This document shows positions 37,501-49,500 of a DNA stretch of 64,000 bases, one piece after another. How positions within the stretch are numbered: position 1 is the first letter of the stretch; each line of letters starts with the position of its first letter. The stretch is from Mytilus trossulus. Its lineage: Eukaryota; Mollusca; Bivalvia; Mytilida; Mytilidae. The notes under the pieces were generated by a model, which searched no databases, was not told where the DNA came from, and worked only from the letters and a program-made list of their open reading frames with translations. The stretch lies in contig NC_086374.1 in assembly GCF_036588685.1 (NCBI RefSeq), forward strand, positions 88,778,059-88,842,058. The letters are read 5' to 3'. A program made the position numbers and the translations under genes.

Positions 37501-40500
37501 GTTGTGTTGGATAACCTCCTTGTTGTGTTGGATAACCTCCTTGTTGTGTTGTATAACCTTGTTGTGGAGGGGCCTAAAATATAAAAAAAAAAACAAACTT
37601 ATAATATATAGATATAGGAAGATGTGGTGTGAGTGCCAATGAGACAACTCTCCATCCAAATAACAATTTAAAAATTAAACCATTATAGGTTAAAGTACGG
37701 CCTTCAACACAGAGCCTTGGCTCACACCGAACAACAAGCTATAAAGGGCCCCAAAATTACTAGTGTAAAACCATTCAAATGGGAAAACCAACGGTCTAAT
37801 CTATATAAACAAAACGAGAAACGAGAAACACGTATATATTACATAAACAAACGACAACTACTGTACATCAGATTCCTAACTTAGGACAGGTGCAAACATT
37901 TATATAATATGTACTTATAGCCAAGAAGGATATATACACTTTTTACAAAAGTAGTCTGCTCAATTAAATTTAATTATATTTAATGGTATTTGTTATGCAA
38001 GAAAAAGGATGCTTAAATGTTCATTTGATGAAATCTTTCAGTCAGTTTAATTGAAGTCTGGAGCTGGCATGTCAGTTAACTGCTAGTAGTCTGTTGTTAT
38101 TTATGTATTATTGTCATTTTGTTTTTTTTCTTTGGCTACATCTTCTGACATCAGACTCGGACTTCTCTTGAACTGAATTTTAATGTGCGTATTGTTATGC
38201 GTTTACTTTTCTACATTGGTTAGAGGTATAAGGGGAGGGTTGAGATCTCACAAACATGTTTAACCCCGCCGTATTTTTGCGCCTGTCCCAAGTCAGGAGC
38301 CTCTGGCCTTTGTTAGTCTGGTATTATTTTAATTTTAGTTTCTTGTGTACAATTTGGAAATTAGTATGGCGTTAATTATCACTGGACTAGTATATATTTG
38401 TTTAGGGGCCAGCTGAAGGACCCCTCCGGGTGCGGGAATTTCTCGCTACATTGAAGACCTGTTGGTTACCTTCTGCTGTTGTTTTTTATTTGGTTGGGTT
38501 GTTTTCTCTTTGACACATTCCCCATTTCCATTCTCAATTTTATTACTTTCACATACTGAAAATGTGCATGTTCATTGATTAATACATACTACCTCCTTAT
38601 TAAAAACTAGGAACTATTTTCTTGGTTCTGACCTAATTCTTAATGGCGAAAGGAGATATTATAAAATAAAAAACAATTGAACATTTTATTCGTGAATATT
38701 TAGACAATTAACAAGTTCTAATATTATTTTTACAATAATAGTTATTTCATTTTCCTCAAAATTTAGTTTATTAAATCAAAATTGTCTATGCTGTTAAAAC
38801 TCCAATTGAACAATAACAAAATTATAACTTGTTACAAACAACAGATTAGGTGAAGGATTGAGCACTCACAAACATGTTTAACACGCCACATTCTTTATTT
38901 GCCAGTTCCAATTCATGAGGATCATGTTATTCAGTGGTTGCTGCCTGTTATATTTGATTTTTTATATATTGTTTTGTCGTAAATCAGGTTGTTGGTTGTC
39001 CATTTAATTTTAAATTTAAGTAAACAAAATTACTGACTAAAAGAACTTATGAAATAACTAGACTTGTCAGCGCAGGTATATTCAGAAATCCTTAAACATA
39101 TTATGACTCACATGACAAAACTTCAGCAGTTACTATACATATGCTATTAAAGACACTTACGTATGAATAGGGTGGTGGTGGTCCCTGAGGTGGTGCACCA
39201 TAGGCTCCAGGAGATTGATAAGACTGTGCCATGTGAGTTACTGTCACACCTGGAGCTGGTGAGCCATCTGTTAAATACAAAAGTTTACATGCTTTAAAAG
39301 TTGAAGAAACTTTTATTCTTATCAAAAATGCATTGGACATTATATAAAATCATACTTTCATCTTAGTCGCATGGATCAGATGTCACATTCTTGGACATTA
39401 CTACATTGCGAGTGTGTTATGATTTTGCTATAAGAGGTAAAGGAACAGGTCATTGTGTAATCAGTCGTTTTTTGATTGAGTTAAGTCTGCCAATTGATAT
39501 TTTATGGTATGTTTTTCTATGTTGTGATGCTATGCTATTGTTTCAGAAAAAGGGAGAAGGTTTGGATCCATTAAAACGTTTAATCCCGCTGCAAATGTTT
39601 GCACCTGTCCTAAGTCAGGAATCTGATGTACAGTAGTTGTCGTTTGTTTATGTAATATATACGTGTTTCTCGTTTTCTCGTTTCTCGTTTTGTTTATATA
39701 GATTAGACCATTGGTTTTCCCGTTTGAATTGTTTTACACTAGTAATTTTGGGGCCCTTTATAGCTTGTTGTTCGGTGTGAGCCAAGGCTCCGTGTTGAAG
39801 GCCGTACTTTAACCTATAATGGTTTACTTTTTAAATTGTTATTTGGATGGAGAGTTGTCTCATTGGCACTCACACCACATCTTCCTATATCTAGGGCATG
39901 ATTTCAGTATAATGAGTACCTTTAAAACACTTTGAGATAACTTTGCCAGTCTGTAAGTGCATTTACACTTCGAGCTAACTTTGCCATAAAGTAGGTGTGT
40001 TCACACTTAGATAAGCTATATACATATACTATTTTTAACATCTTAAGTATTTATTCATACATGTGTAGTTGAGGTTTTACTTTTGTCAAGATGAAAGTAT
40101 GATAAAAGCTATTATTTAGCCCCTGAAATAACAAATATATGGTAAAACTTTTCAGACATATATATTGAGATATATGAATAGAATGATATAATCAGTTTAT
40201 TTTAGTGTATAAATATAACTTTTATAATGTCACTATAATCATGATGCAGTAATAAGTAGAAATTAAATGTAGAAGCATAAAAATATAGTATATACCAATA
40301 CACATAATTAACAGCTCCATGGAGCTAATGTGTTTAGAGACTACTTATGTCAGTACACCTTTCCTATATTGCCTATTGATTTTTCACTGGCATAGGACCT
40401 CTAAGCGTAAGCCTAGCGATTACCTGAAATTGATGTATATATGTAATACCTACATTACAAACTTAAGGTGTTGAAAACTTTCTAACACTGAGGATTAATA

Positions 40501-43417
40501 TTCATCTACCTTTGATCTTGAAAGGAGTACTAAAGGCTTAAATGAAGCATTCTCAATAAGAACCCCCCCCCCCTAAACCAAATTTTGTTTGGTTAGGGGG
40601 GGGGGATAATAGTTTTGACTTGATGCTTTGGTGTATCACAAGCTAAAACGTCAAGACTGCAGGACTACCATGAAATACTATTATTAGACTTGATATTTAG
40701 GTGTATCATAAGCCAAAGATCAAGACTGCATGACTACCATGAATTACTATTTCAAGACTTGATATACAGGTGTATCATAAGCCTGAGGTCAAGACTGCAT
40801 GACTACTAGGAAGTACTATTTCAAGACTTGATATTTAGGTGTATCATAAGCCAAATATTAAGATCACATAACTACCATGAAATACTATTCCAAGACTTGA
40901 TATTTAGGTGGATCATAAGCCAAAGATCAAGACTAAATGATTACTATGTACTTCTTAAATTATTAAAACACCCTTTATCCAATGCTAAAGCCCAAATATG
41001 GTTATATCATCAGGTCACATGTTTACCGTATAGTGTAAAAATGTTTACCGTAACATGTCAAAAAGTTTACTGTAACATGAACATTAGCTAAATATAGATA
41101 ATTGTAACCATGAAAAATCACACTGAGATTTTTCACCGGTTAACTCAACCGCCTGGTAAACTCAACCACCGGTTAACGCAACCGCCGGTTAACCCAACCG
41201 CCGGTTAACTCAACCGCCGGTTAACTCAATCACCGGTTAACCCAACCGCCTGTTAACTCAACCGCTGGTTAACCCAACCGCCGGTTAACCCAACCGCCGG
41301 TTAACTCAACTGCCGGTTACCATATCTATATAAATAGGGTGCAAACATTAATCCACCATTCTGCCTCTGATGAAGGTCCTTTATGGACCGAAACCGGTCA
41401 GGCTATCAAACATCACCAGGCGCTGTTAATTATGTGTATTGGTATATACTATATTTTTATGCTTTTACATTTTTCTCACTGATACACATAGTTAATATGG
41501 CTTCTACTAACGAAAGCTCCATGGAGCTAATGTGTTTAGAGACTACTTATGTCAGTACACCTTTCCTATATTGCCTAGAAATTAAATGTAGCATGCATTT
41601 TACTCCAAAGTATTAAATTTGACAAAAGAGCAGATCCAAAGTCTTAAAAACACCAATTTTTACTTATACCATGCTGGGAAAATTTGAGTGTTATTGCCTT
41701 CTGTGGCGACATATTCTTATTTATTTTAAGACAACTGTGAATACCTAGCAGAATCCACTAGGTTTTACCCTATCATACAATCACCACTATCATGACTATA
41801 GGTATTGGTTCACTTGATAGAATTACATTCTAGGTTACTGGTATGTTGAATACATGTACTTCAATTACTTACGAGCAAAGCTACTACTGTATCCTGGTGG
41901 CCCTTGCTGATATTGTTGAGTAGGGTAACCAGCGGTGGGGTAACCCTGGGTAGGATACCCTGGTGTTTGGTAAGGGGACTTATTTGGTTTTCCTGCAGAG
42001 AAAAAAAAAACAAAATTATTGTCATGAATATCATGCATGTAGCTCAATAATAACTATTTAATTAATATATATATATACCAAAAGTTAATGGTATATCATG
42101 CATGTAGTTCAATAATAACTATTTAATTAATATATATATATATATATATATATACCAATAGTTAATGGCAGAGCACAAAACTAATGGAATGAAAAAACAA
42201 CCACTAAAAATCATATGTGCAGAGTATAAGGCCACGGTTTTTTTATTTGTTGGTTTACGGATCCGCCGACCCGATTTTGCCAATTTTCAAAATAAAAATA
42301 AAATTGACTTTTCACGTTTTTTATTCCCGCCGACCCTTATAAATGCATTATTCCAGAAAAATAATTAAAATTTTCTTCTATTATGAAATGAAATGCATTA
42401 ATCATTAACACAGTTGATAAAACTTTCTGTTGTGAAAACTGTTTAATTATGTGAAATTTTCTTTCTTTAATTAAGGACTTTGATTTTAGAAGATCTATAT
42501 GCAAATTACGTATTTCTGCTCATAAGCTTCAAATTGAAGATGGTCGTTTTTCAAATTTTCCACAAAATGAAATTATTTGCAAAAAATGCTCCTCTGGCTG
42601 TGTTGAAGATGAAATCCATTTTTTAACTAACTGTGAAAATTTTAAATCAGATAGAGATGCTTTCTTAAATTTAATTGTTTGCCAAAGAATTCCAAATTTT
42701 TCTATACTTGATAATCAGCATAAATTTATTTATTTATTAAACTGTGAAGACAATCAAGTCCTTAATGCTGTTGGTAAATTCATTAAAGTGAATATGAGTT
42801 AGTAATCGTATTGTAACTGTATGTAAAAAAATGTTTGTATCTATGTATCTTTGCAAATCAATATTCTTTTTCCTTATACGTGTATGCTCTGTATGCCCCT
42901 TGTGGGCCCTTAATTGGAAATAAAATATGTTCTGTTCTGTTCTGTTCTATCCTGTATCCCGCTTCTCGTTGCCATAATAGCTCATGTAATTTCCCGTATA
43001 TTGATGTTCTTCGTTTCTAGTTTTCAGGCTTAATTATTCGACTTACACATGTCACTCTTAAAAATAATCAGCCAATTGTGATCAGACCCCAATGACACCC
43101 ACCTCATCAAGAACTTAATTAATTTGAGAGAACAGGCTCATAAAACTAATATATGTAGAAATTAATGAAAATGTTTAAATTTTAATTCAACTGATACAAG
43201 TAACTTTTTAGAATCAGCATTTTTGCCTTACATGTATTTATGTTGTTGTTGTCTTTGTAAACAAGGATGTAGATTAACAAACAAAATATTAATATTTAGT
43301 AGAAATAAAACCTTAGTTTTTCTCTTCTCATTTTTATAGACAGTAAACATGTTTTTCCTTGATAAATTGATAATTTTAGCAGATCTTGAAAACTGCTGTA
43401 CGTCTCTTACCTGACAT
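34434..43417 (-). CDS. DAZAP2: DAZ-associated protein 2 (5 coding exons)
   Basis: Coding exons on the minus strand are 43417-43411, 41992-41873, 39267-39161, 37573-37424 and 34568-34434. They give 172 residues, against 168 for human DAZAP2. All introns are GT..AG with phases 1,1,0,0. The N-terminal third has YPTQ/GYPT repeats. Next come PAPGVTVTHMAQSYQSPG and the WW-binding type motif PPPPYSY, then GGYPTQQ repeats. The family C-terminus follows: VFDSGARFDG, NIPPPPPGYAPNAAQYAQM, QGQTVIGTQQRSNFW and GGSGGGYTLGGL. DAZAP2 is a small Pro/Tyr/Gln-rich adaptor of cytoplasm and nucleus, linked in other animals to stress granules, TCF-dependent transcription and p53 control. The start follows from the 7-base first exon shared with the paralogue at 17885. 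Introns hold a hAT-like element and several tandem arrays. Confidence 0.93.
34953..35207. repeat. inverted repeat in DAZAP2 intron 4
   Basis: Arms of about 61 bp (34953-35014, 35147-35207) share TTTACAGCTAATTTCCTAA, CATGTAA and GGTTGGCTTGCTTGCTTTG in opposite orientation around a 130-bp A+T-rich centre. A small inverted-repeat element is likely. Confidence 0.8.
35625..37031. mobile_element. hAT-like DNA element in DAZAP2 intron 4
   Basis: The ends CAGGGGCGGATTTAGG (left) and CAGGGGCGGATCCAGG (right, inverted) are typical of hAT elements. The 5-bp direct repeat ACCAT flanks both ends (35620-35624, 37032-37036), whereas most hAT elements make 8-bp duplications. A G/C-rich stretch lies just inside each end. 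The 1.4-kb interior shows no transposase frame, so it is non-autonomous. A 26-bp direct duplication (GGTTTCATTTCACATAATTG) sits at 36358-36410. Confidence 0.8.
37105..37300. repeat. fragment related to the foldback region at 33000-33210
   Basis: It shares CTGTATTTGTCCTATTAGAA with 33025-33050 and similar following text (TTTCATG). The palindromic arms are not preserved here. Confidence 0.4.
37424..37573 (-). CDS. DAZAP2: DAZAP2 exon 4
   Basis: Encodes APPQQGYTTQQGGYPTQQ, a second GGYPTQQ copy, then QPFVANNVFDSGARFDGIA and QPNIP. Acceptor ATTTTAG, donor GTAAGT. The GGYPTQQ repeats are near-identical at the DNA level, so length could vary between alleles. Confidence 0.92.
37607..37901 (+). repeat. 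dispersed repeat, GATGTGG family, young copy
   Basis: Almost base-for-base like 22003-22300, truncated after GGTGCAAACATTT. Lies directly upstream (intron side) of DAZAP2 exon 4. Confidence 0.85.
38140..38545 (+). repeat. dispersed repeat (GGGGCCAGCTGAAGG family)
   Basis: It contains AACCCCGCCGTATTTTTGCG, GGGGCCAGCTGAAGGACCCC and TTTGACACATTCCCCATTTC. Worn relatives occur inverted at 8306-8450, 14305-14400 and 24888-25025. No coding content. Confidence 0.65.
39161..39267 (-). CDS. DAZAP2: DAZAP2 exon 3
   Basis: Encodes (H)GSPAPGVTVTHMAQSYQS through GAPPQGPPPPYSY, containing the PPPY motif. Acceptor TTTAACAG, donor GTAAGT. Phase 1 in, phase 0 out. Confidence 0.92.
39517..39895 (-). repeat. 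dispersed repeat, GATGTGG family, young inverted copy
   Basis: Reverse complement of the full 22003-22375 unit at very high similarity, starting at GATATAGGAAGATGTGG on the minus strand. Located in DAZAP2 intron 2. Confidence 0.85.
40561..40610. repeat. poly-C/poly-G perfect palindrome
   Basis: A run of about 11 C, then CTAAACCAAA, a 4-base centre, TTTGGTTAG and a run of about 11 G. It can form a cruciform, and the G run could form a quadruplex. Confidence 0.85.
40617..40960. repeat. 69-bp tandem repeat, five copies
   Basis: GACTTGAT starts at 40617, 40687, 40756, 40825 and 40894 (spacing 70, 69, 69, 69). Each is followed by TAGGTGTATCATAAGCC and AAGACTGCATGACTACCATG variants. Intronic in DAZAP2. 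Confidence 0.85.
41136..41321. repeat. 16-bp GGTTAACYCAACCGCC minisatellite
   Basis: About 11-12 copies of GGTTAACCCAACCGCC with T/C/G variation at one site. Every unit holds the palindrome GTTAAC with CCGG between units. Much more G+C rich than the surroundings. Confidence 0.88.
41873..41992 (-). CDS. DAZAP2: DAZAP2 exon 2
   Basis: Encodes (G)KPNKSPYQTPGYPTQGYP through QQGPPGYSSSFA. Acceptor CTCTGCAG, donor GTAAGT. Phase 1 at both ends. Confidence 0.92.
42027..42170. repeat. ~70-bp direct duplication with TA microsatellite
   Basis: Two adjacent copies of ATCATGCATGTAGCTCAATA...AACTATTTAATTAATA, each ending in (TA)n of different length (about 6 and 13 repeats) and an ACCAAAAGTTAATGG-like tail. 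Confidence 0.75.
42470..42955 (+). mobile_element. LINE 3' fragment
   Basis: 42476-42802 is one open frame ending MS-stop, with ICKLRISAHKLQIEDGRFSN then CKKCSSGCVEDEIHFLTNC. This is the C-terminal zinc-finger-like pattern C-x2-C...H-x4-C also present in the LINE at 29440-29495. A 3' tail TGGAAATAAAATATGTTCTG and (GTTCT)n follow. The rest of the element is missing. It lies in DAZAP2 intron 1. Confidence 0.75.
43411..43417 (-). CDS. DAZAP2: DAZAP2 exon 1 (start codon)
   Basis: ATG TCA G then GTAAGAG on the minus strand. 5' UTR sequence extends to higher coordinates; its limit is not visible. Confidence 0.88.
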
Positions 43418-45705
43418 TCTAAAATTTCGTAATAATATTGTTTACAATTCTCTCTTGTGAGCTTTGATCATCAGTTCAGGTTGACTGATTTCTCACGATT
43501 CCTTATAAAAGATAACAAAACAATATCAGTAAATCTGTATAAAAGTTAAATTTAAGGGTTCATCAATTCGATATAAATATGATTATAATCATTATGTTCA
43601 ATTTACCAGAAATAATTATGTAGGAACAATAGACTTTTTGAATATTTTAAGATTTGTTATCAAATAGTTTAGCATTTAACGCCCTCTGTGGGGAATTTTT
43701 GTACGAACGGGAGACAATCCAAATGAGGTCAATCGCTATTGATTCCATAATGAAATGAAATTCAATAGGAAACGTCTACATAAATGGTAAAAGAAAACAA
43801 ATAATGTAACACAGTTTCCGTTTTTGATTTTTTGTCATATTTCATTTCAGATTAGTGTTTGACTTCAGTAGATTTTTCAAAAATAAACACACTTTTGCAA
43901 AAATGATATGGACGGTCGCCATTTTGAAGAGGTTATCTTTTAAAACAACGATTTTTTTGTCCAAGTTCTTTGTAATTTAGACATCTTAATTTATTTTATA
44001 AGGGATCGTTAGAATGATTACACTATAAATTTGAAACAGTCTTCATTTTTTACAATGAATTTTACAAATAGACACAGAAATATATCATTCAACAGATAAA
44101 CTCATAAAAGGAGGACCAAGGAACTGATTATTCATCTTTATTTTTATCAACATGATCAATGACACTTTAAAGAACAGAGGGAAAATTCACATATTTATAA
44201 TTCGTGAATTCTTAATGAATTTGACAGTTAGTTGGTTTAATTTATGAGTGAGTGAGAACCTGGTTCAAGTTGAGATGCAACAAATGTCTACACAATCATG
44301 ACAATAGTCAAAATATTTATGTACAATGCCATATTGAGGCAAATGAGGGGGGATAGGACCTTTATTGGGACTTCAGAATATTGGGATTGACCCTTTCAGC
44401 ATTCAGGAATTCTTTTTTCGAATTTTGGGATGTCAGGATTTAGGTTTATTTTAATTCGGGATTTCATGTTTAAAGTCTGGGATTTTGGGATCTGGACCCC
44501 TCCGACCCCCTCCATATTGTCAGCATGCAGTTTACAAGACAAAACAAATTTTGTTTGAGTGTTTCCAGTTCTAAAAAAAAGAAGAGTAGGACATGTAATT
44601 GTAGGATAGCCCAATCCGATATGTTAACTAACATTTAATTGAATATGTCAATCATTCACTAACGAATGAATCGGTATCATTTTGCTAATGTTGTGTAACT
44701 GTCACATTCATGCAGTTCTCTATACATTTTACATTTCCAATGTCACATGATGAAGCTATTACTTCATAGTACTGTAAGTACAGTGATATAATATTGTTTG
44801 TCTTAAATTACAGGATAATAAAAGCTTTTTCCCCTGGACATGCTGGAGAAGAATCCCAATTTGAAAAAAAAATTGGCTTAAAAATATTCCCTAAAAGAAC
44901 CCTTTTTTCCCAAACAGTGCAGTCTCAGTAGTAATATTGCATGAATACTGAAAAACACTCATTTAAACATTTTCATGCCTAAAATGACTATGTGCAGATT
45001 TTTGTTCCTGTCAAATGCATGGTTTATTATAAATTTCCCAATTTGATAAAAATAACACATATTTTCCTAATAAAAAAGGGTAGAGGTAGTTTTGAAAAAA
45101 AACAACCAATATCACTGTTAAGTAAAAGCTGATCAGTGATTAACTCAAGCATCTTAAATAGGTCTATAAATATAATTGCTTAATAAATGTGCCAGATCTT
45201 CATACTAGTCTGAAATAATGTATCCTGTCTCACAAGCTCCACAAATTTCATTAAAACTCTAACATTTTGGTTCTTCTGATCAAATTGAAGCAATCTTTAC
45301 CCTCAGTGCTTACAAGCACTTTAATTGTTTTGGGGGTTGTCAATTCTCAACAGCATAATGTATTGCTCAAAGGCAAAAAAAAAGGGGGGGGGGGTCAATT
45401 CGCAACAGCATGGTGTATTGTACAATAGCAAAAATTTGAATATAAATTCAAATCATATAATCAAGTCTATGTTCTTTGACTACCTGACTACAGTTATATA
45501 ATCTGTGTCAGAAACCTATTATGTGTCAAATATTTAATTACAATCCAAATTCAGACCTGTATCAAGTGCAAATATTGTGTCCATTTTTGCCCCAACTGTT
45601 CATGGTTGGACCTTTGCAGTCGTGTCCAGCTGGGCTTGATGAAACAATTTACTAATGTTTGACAAGGAATAGTTATTGGGTCACACACTTTGGTTACCAG
45701 TCACT
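43418..45705. other. upstream of DAZAP2, no other gene
   Basis: The first few hundred bases should hold the DAZAP2 promoter; no clear TATA box was identified. 44340-44530 has irregular GGGATT/TTGGGA motif repeats. About 45325-45425 has a duplicated GTCAATTC(T/G)CAACAGCA segment with an A/G run. Confidence 0.4.
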
Positions 45706-45897
45706 AGTAGACCGTTGGTTTTCCCGTTTGAATGGTTTTAAACTAGTAATTTTGGGGCCCTTTATAGCTTGTTGTTCGGTGTGAGCCAAGGCTCCGTGTT
45801 GAAGGCCGTACTTTAACCTATAATGGTTTAATTTTTAAATTGTTATTTGGATGGAGAGTTGTCTCATTGGCACTCACACCACATCTTCCTATATCTA
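45706..45897 (-). repeat. dispersed repeat, GATGTGG family, young partial copy
   Basis: Minus-strand copy of the first 190 bp of the unit at 22003-22375, ending at CCAACGGTCTAC. Confidence 0.85.
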
Positions 45898-46513
45898 ACT
45901 AGTACTAGTCAGTTGGTAAAATTTATTAGATGGAAGATCTGGCAAATTTCAAGAAGTCTAGATCTATTCTCATCCAAAAAACATTCTTAGGTGTATGTAT
46001 TATTGTATATTTACCAATATCTTCCAACATGTCTAAAGTTTTTACCAATTCTGCACATTTTTATGCATTTAAACATGTTATTGTGTGCATCTTCAGCCTC
46101 TCTTCAGCACTGAATGTATTATTTTTATATTTTGTTTGTCGAGCCTTCGACTTAAGTCGAAAAAGCGAGACTAAGCGATCCTACATTCCGTCGTCGGCGG
46201 CGGGGGCGGCATCCACAAATATTCACTCTGTGGTTAAAGTTTTTGAAATTTTAATAACTTTCTTAAACTATACTGGATTTCTACCAAACTTGGACAGAAG
46301 CTTGTTTATGATTATAAGATAGTATCCAGAAGTAAATTTTGTAAAAATAAAATTTCATTTTTTCAATATTTTACTCAGGGTTGGCAAAAACCCGGGTTTT
46401 ATGAGTATTGCCCAGCCCAGTGGGAAATACTGGGAAAACCCGGGTTTTACTGGGTTTTAGTGGGTAATACTGGGCAATACTGGGTAATATAAAATACTTG
46501 TCTGAATTTTAAA

Positions 46514-49500
46514 GGGTGCGTCTAAACACTGCTAAGGGGTCCTTAGTGCACTAAGGACTGATAACATGCCACTAAGGACTAGATGGAGAGCTGTTACATG
46601 TAATTTCTTTTCATGTTATGGTAGAAATTGATATTTAATGCATAAATTTCAAATTTTATAGAAAAATAATCATAAATAAAGGAGATATTCAACTTTATTT
46701 AGACACGTGCCTGTTTTTCTTTGATATGCCGAAAATCAATGAACCGTTTGACACGTGTCAAATTACATAACTGATTACACGGGAATCCTTTTGGTAAAGT
46801 TGGATACTAATAAATGAATTGTTGTTGAAATTTAATTAAAAAAATCAGAATGAAGAAGTATTTTCTCAAGTGTATATTTCTTGTAAATAATAAATTTGTC
46901 ACCAGAAAAATATATCTAATGTCGGATTTTTATCTGATGTTCATATTAATAAGTGACTGAAATAAATATTTATTTAGATAATTTTAATTCACATTTATAT
47001 AAAAAAAAATTAAAGTACGTGTTGAAGTTTGGATAACCGGCAGATGTTTGTTGCTTTTTCATTCAACTCATCTTGATATTGGGCTGTGATAAGTCCGGTA
47101 GTACCGAATATTGAATCTAATATTTCGTAGCGTTCTTTGTCCTTGGAACCAATTTTATTTTTCAGGTGGTCGGACACATTATCTATAATGTTTTTTGTAC
47201 CCGTATCTTTATACTGTTTATTATTTCTTGCAAGCGTGCTTTAATGTGATGACAGTCGACGACTGACATGCGTTTGAACAATATACTGGTATGGAGCTAG
47301 AACACTTTAGTTTGTTTCTTGTGGTGCACTGTTCAAAATTTATTTTCATATATGAAGACATTAAGAAATGTATAACTGGACAAAACGAAACCAATAAGAT
47401 AATGCATTTTTACTACATGCAACCACACTAAGTTCATATCTGACCCGTTTGAGTAATATATTTCGGGCCTTCAACAGTGAGTAAAGCACATACCACATAG
47501 ACATTATTTTATAAATCATTTCGTACGATATGTTAAACAGACAGTTTGTTAAAAACAATACAAATCAGATTTCCTTCTGACATTTTGTTCTTCTTTAAGA
47601 AAAGTAGATTTAAAGAAATTATAGTTGAAAATATTTCTGTCGGCTTTTTAGCTCACCTGGCCCGAAGGGCCAAGTGAGCTTTTCCCATCACTTTGCGTCC
47701 GGCGTCCGTCGTCGTCCGGCGTCCGGCGTCCGTCGTCGTTGTTAACTTTAACAAAAATCTTCTCCTCTGAAACTACTGGGCCAAATTAAACCAAACTTGG
47801 CCACTATCATTATTGGGGTATCTAGTTTAAAAAATGTGTCCGGTGACCCGGCCAACTAACCAAGATGGCCGCCATGACTAAAAATAGAACATAGGGGTAA
47901 AATGCAGTTTTTGGCTTATAACTCAAAAACCAAAGCATTTAGAGCAAATCTGACATGGGGTAAAAATGTTAATAAGGTCAAGATCTATCTGCCCTGAAAT
48001 TTTCAGATGAATCGGTCAACCTGTTGTTGGGTTGCTGCCCCTGAATTGGTAATTTTGTGGAAATTTTGCAGTTTTTGGTTATTATCTTGAATATTATTAT
48101 AGATAGAGATAAACTGTAAACAGCAATAATGTTTAGCAAAGTAGGATTTACAAATAAGTCAACATGACCGAAATGGTCAGTTGACCCGTTTAGGAGTTAT
48201 TGCCCTTTATAGTCAATTTTTAACCATTTTTCGTAAATCTTAGTTATCTTTTACAAAAATCTTCTCCTCTGAAACTACTGGGTCAAATTAATCCAGACTT
48301 GGCAATAATCATCTTTGGGGTATCTAGTTTTAAAAATGTGTCCGGTGACCCGACCATCAAATCAAGATGGCCGCCACAGCTAAAAATAGAACATAGGGGT
48401 AAAATGCAGTTTTTGGCTTATAACTCAAAAACCAAAGCATTTAGAGCAAATCCAACAAGAGGTAAAATTATTAATCAGATCAAGATCTATCTGCCCTATA
48501 ATTTTCAGATGAATCTGACAACCCATTGTTGGGTTGCTGCCCCTGAATCGGTAATTTTAAGGAAATTTTGCTGTTTTTGGTTATTATCTTAAATTTTATT
48601 ATAGATAGAGATAAACTGTAAACAGCAATTATGTTCAGCAAAGTAAGATTTACAAATAAGTTAACATGACTGAAATGGTCAATTGACCCCCTAAGGAGTT
48701 ATTGTCCTTTATAGTCAATTTTTAACAATTTTCATAAAATTTGTAAATTTTTATTAACATTTTCCACTGAAACTACTGGGCCAAGTTCATTATAGATAGA
48801 GATAAATGTAAGCAGCAAGACTAGTAAAGTAAGATTTACAAACACATCACCATCACCAAAACACAATTTTGTCATGAATCCATCTGCTTCCTTTGTTTAA
48901 TATTCACATAGACCAAGGTGAGCGACACAGGCTCTTTGGAGCCTCTAGTTCTGTTTTTCACGTGATATATTTAGGTTTAAATATTCAGATTATTACTATA
49001 CTATATATAAAAATATTAATTTTCGCGAACCATTTAGGTCACGGAAATTCCAAAATATGGCATCAGTAAGGAGAGTTGTGCAAATAATGAGAATACACAG
49101 AACCCCCATCCAAATTATCTCTAGCCAAAAGTATTTATCTTTTTCTATTTTATATGTACTAACAATATTCAATTTTTCTATAATTTCGATTAAAATATTA
49201 CAAAATCTGAGTAAAAATAGATCGAATGCCCCAAATAAACATTGTTTGATTGGTTGAAGTACTGTGGCGTCGATGCTTAGCATAATAAGCCTCGATGTAA
49301 AGCACACGCTTCACAGGAATAAGGAGAGTTTTACAAATAATGTGAATACACAGATCCTCCATCCTATTTATATTTTGCTGGAAATGTTGCAGTGTTCATC
49401 ATTTCTGTTTTGATTCTGCTCACAACATTCCATTTTTTCTATGGAAACATCCACTATCCACACTCATCTGTGTCCACACTTGTATTGTATTACAAAAAAT

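Larger units (their letters stand above)
40289..41576. repeat. composite repeat block with inverted and direct flanking copies
   Basis: TAGTATATACCAATACACAT (40289) recurs inverted at about 41425-41455. The 60-bp segment GCTCCATGGAGCTAATGTGT...TTGCCTA occurs in the same orientation at about 40314-40378 and 41514-41577. Between these lie three different simple or tandem repeats, listed separately. The structure suggests an element that has captured or generated satellites. Confidence 0.6.

Noticed and set aside
39391-39636. 81-codon plus-strand frame as a protein
   Set aside because: It overlaps an inverted copy of the dispersed GATGTGG repeat, whose other copies do not preserve the frame.
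41136-41321. telomere-like or CRISPR-like repeat
   Set aside because: The 16-bp unit is contiguous, imperfect and intronic. It does not match TTAGGG or any spacer-separated design.
48996-49307. 103-codon hydrophobic minus-strand frame inside the nested elements
   Set aside because: It lies in A+T-rich mobile DNA, part of it is duplicated at about 49318 without keeping the frame, and no family is recognisable.
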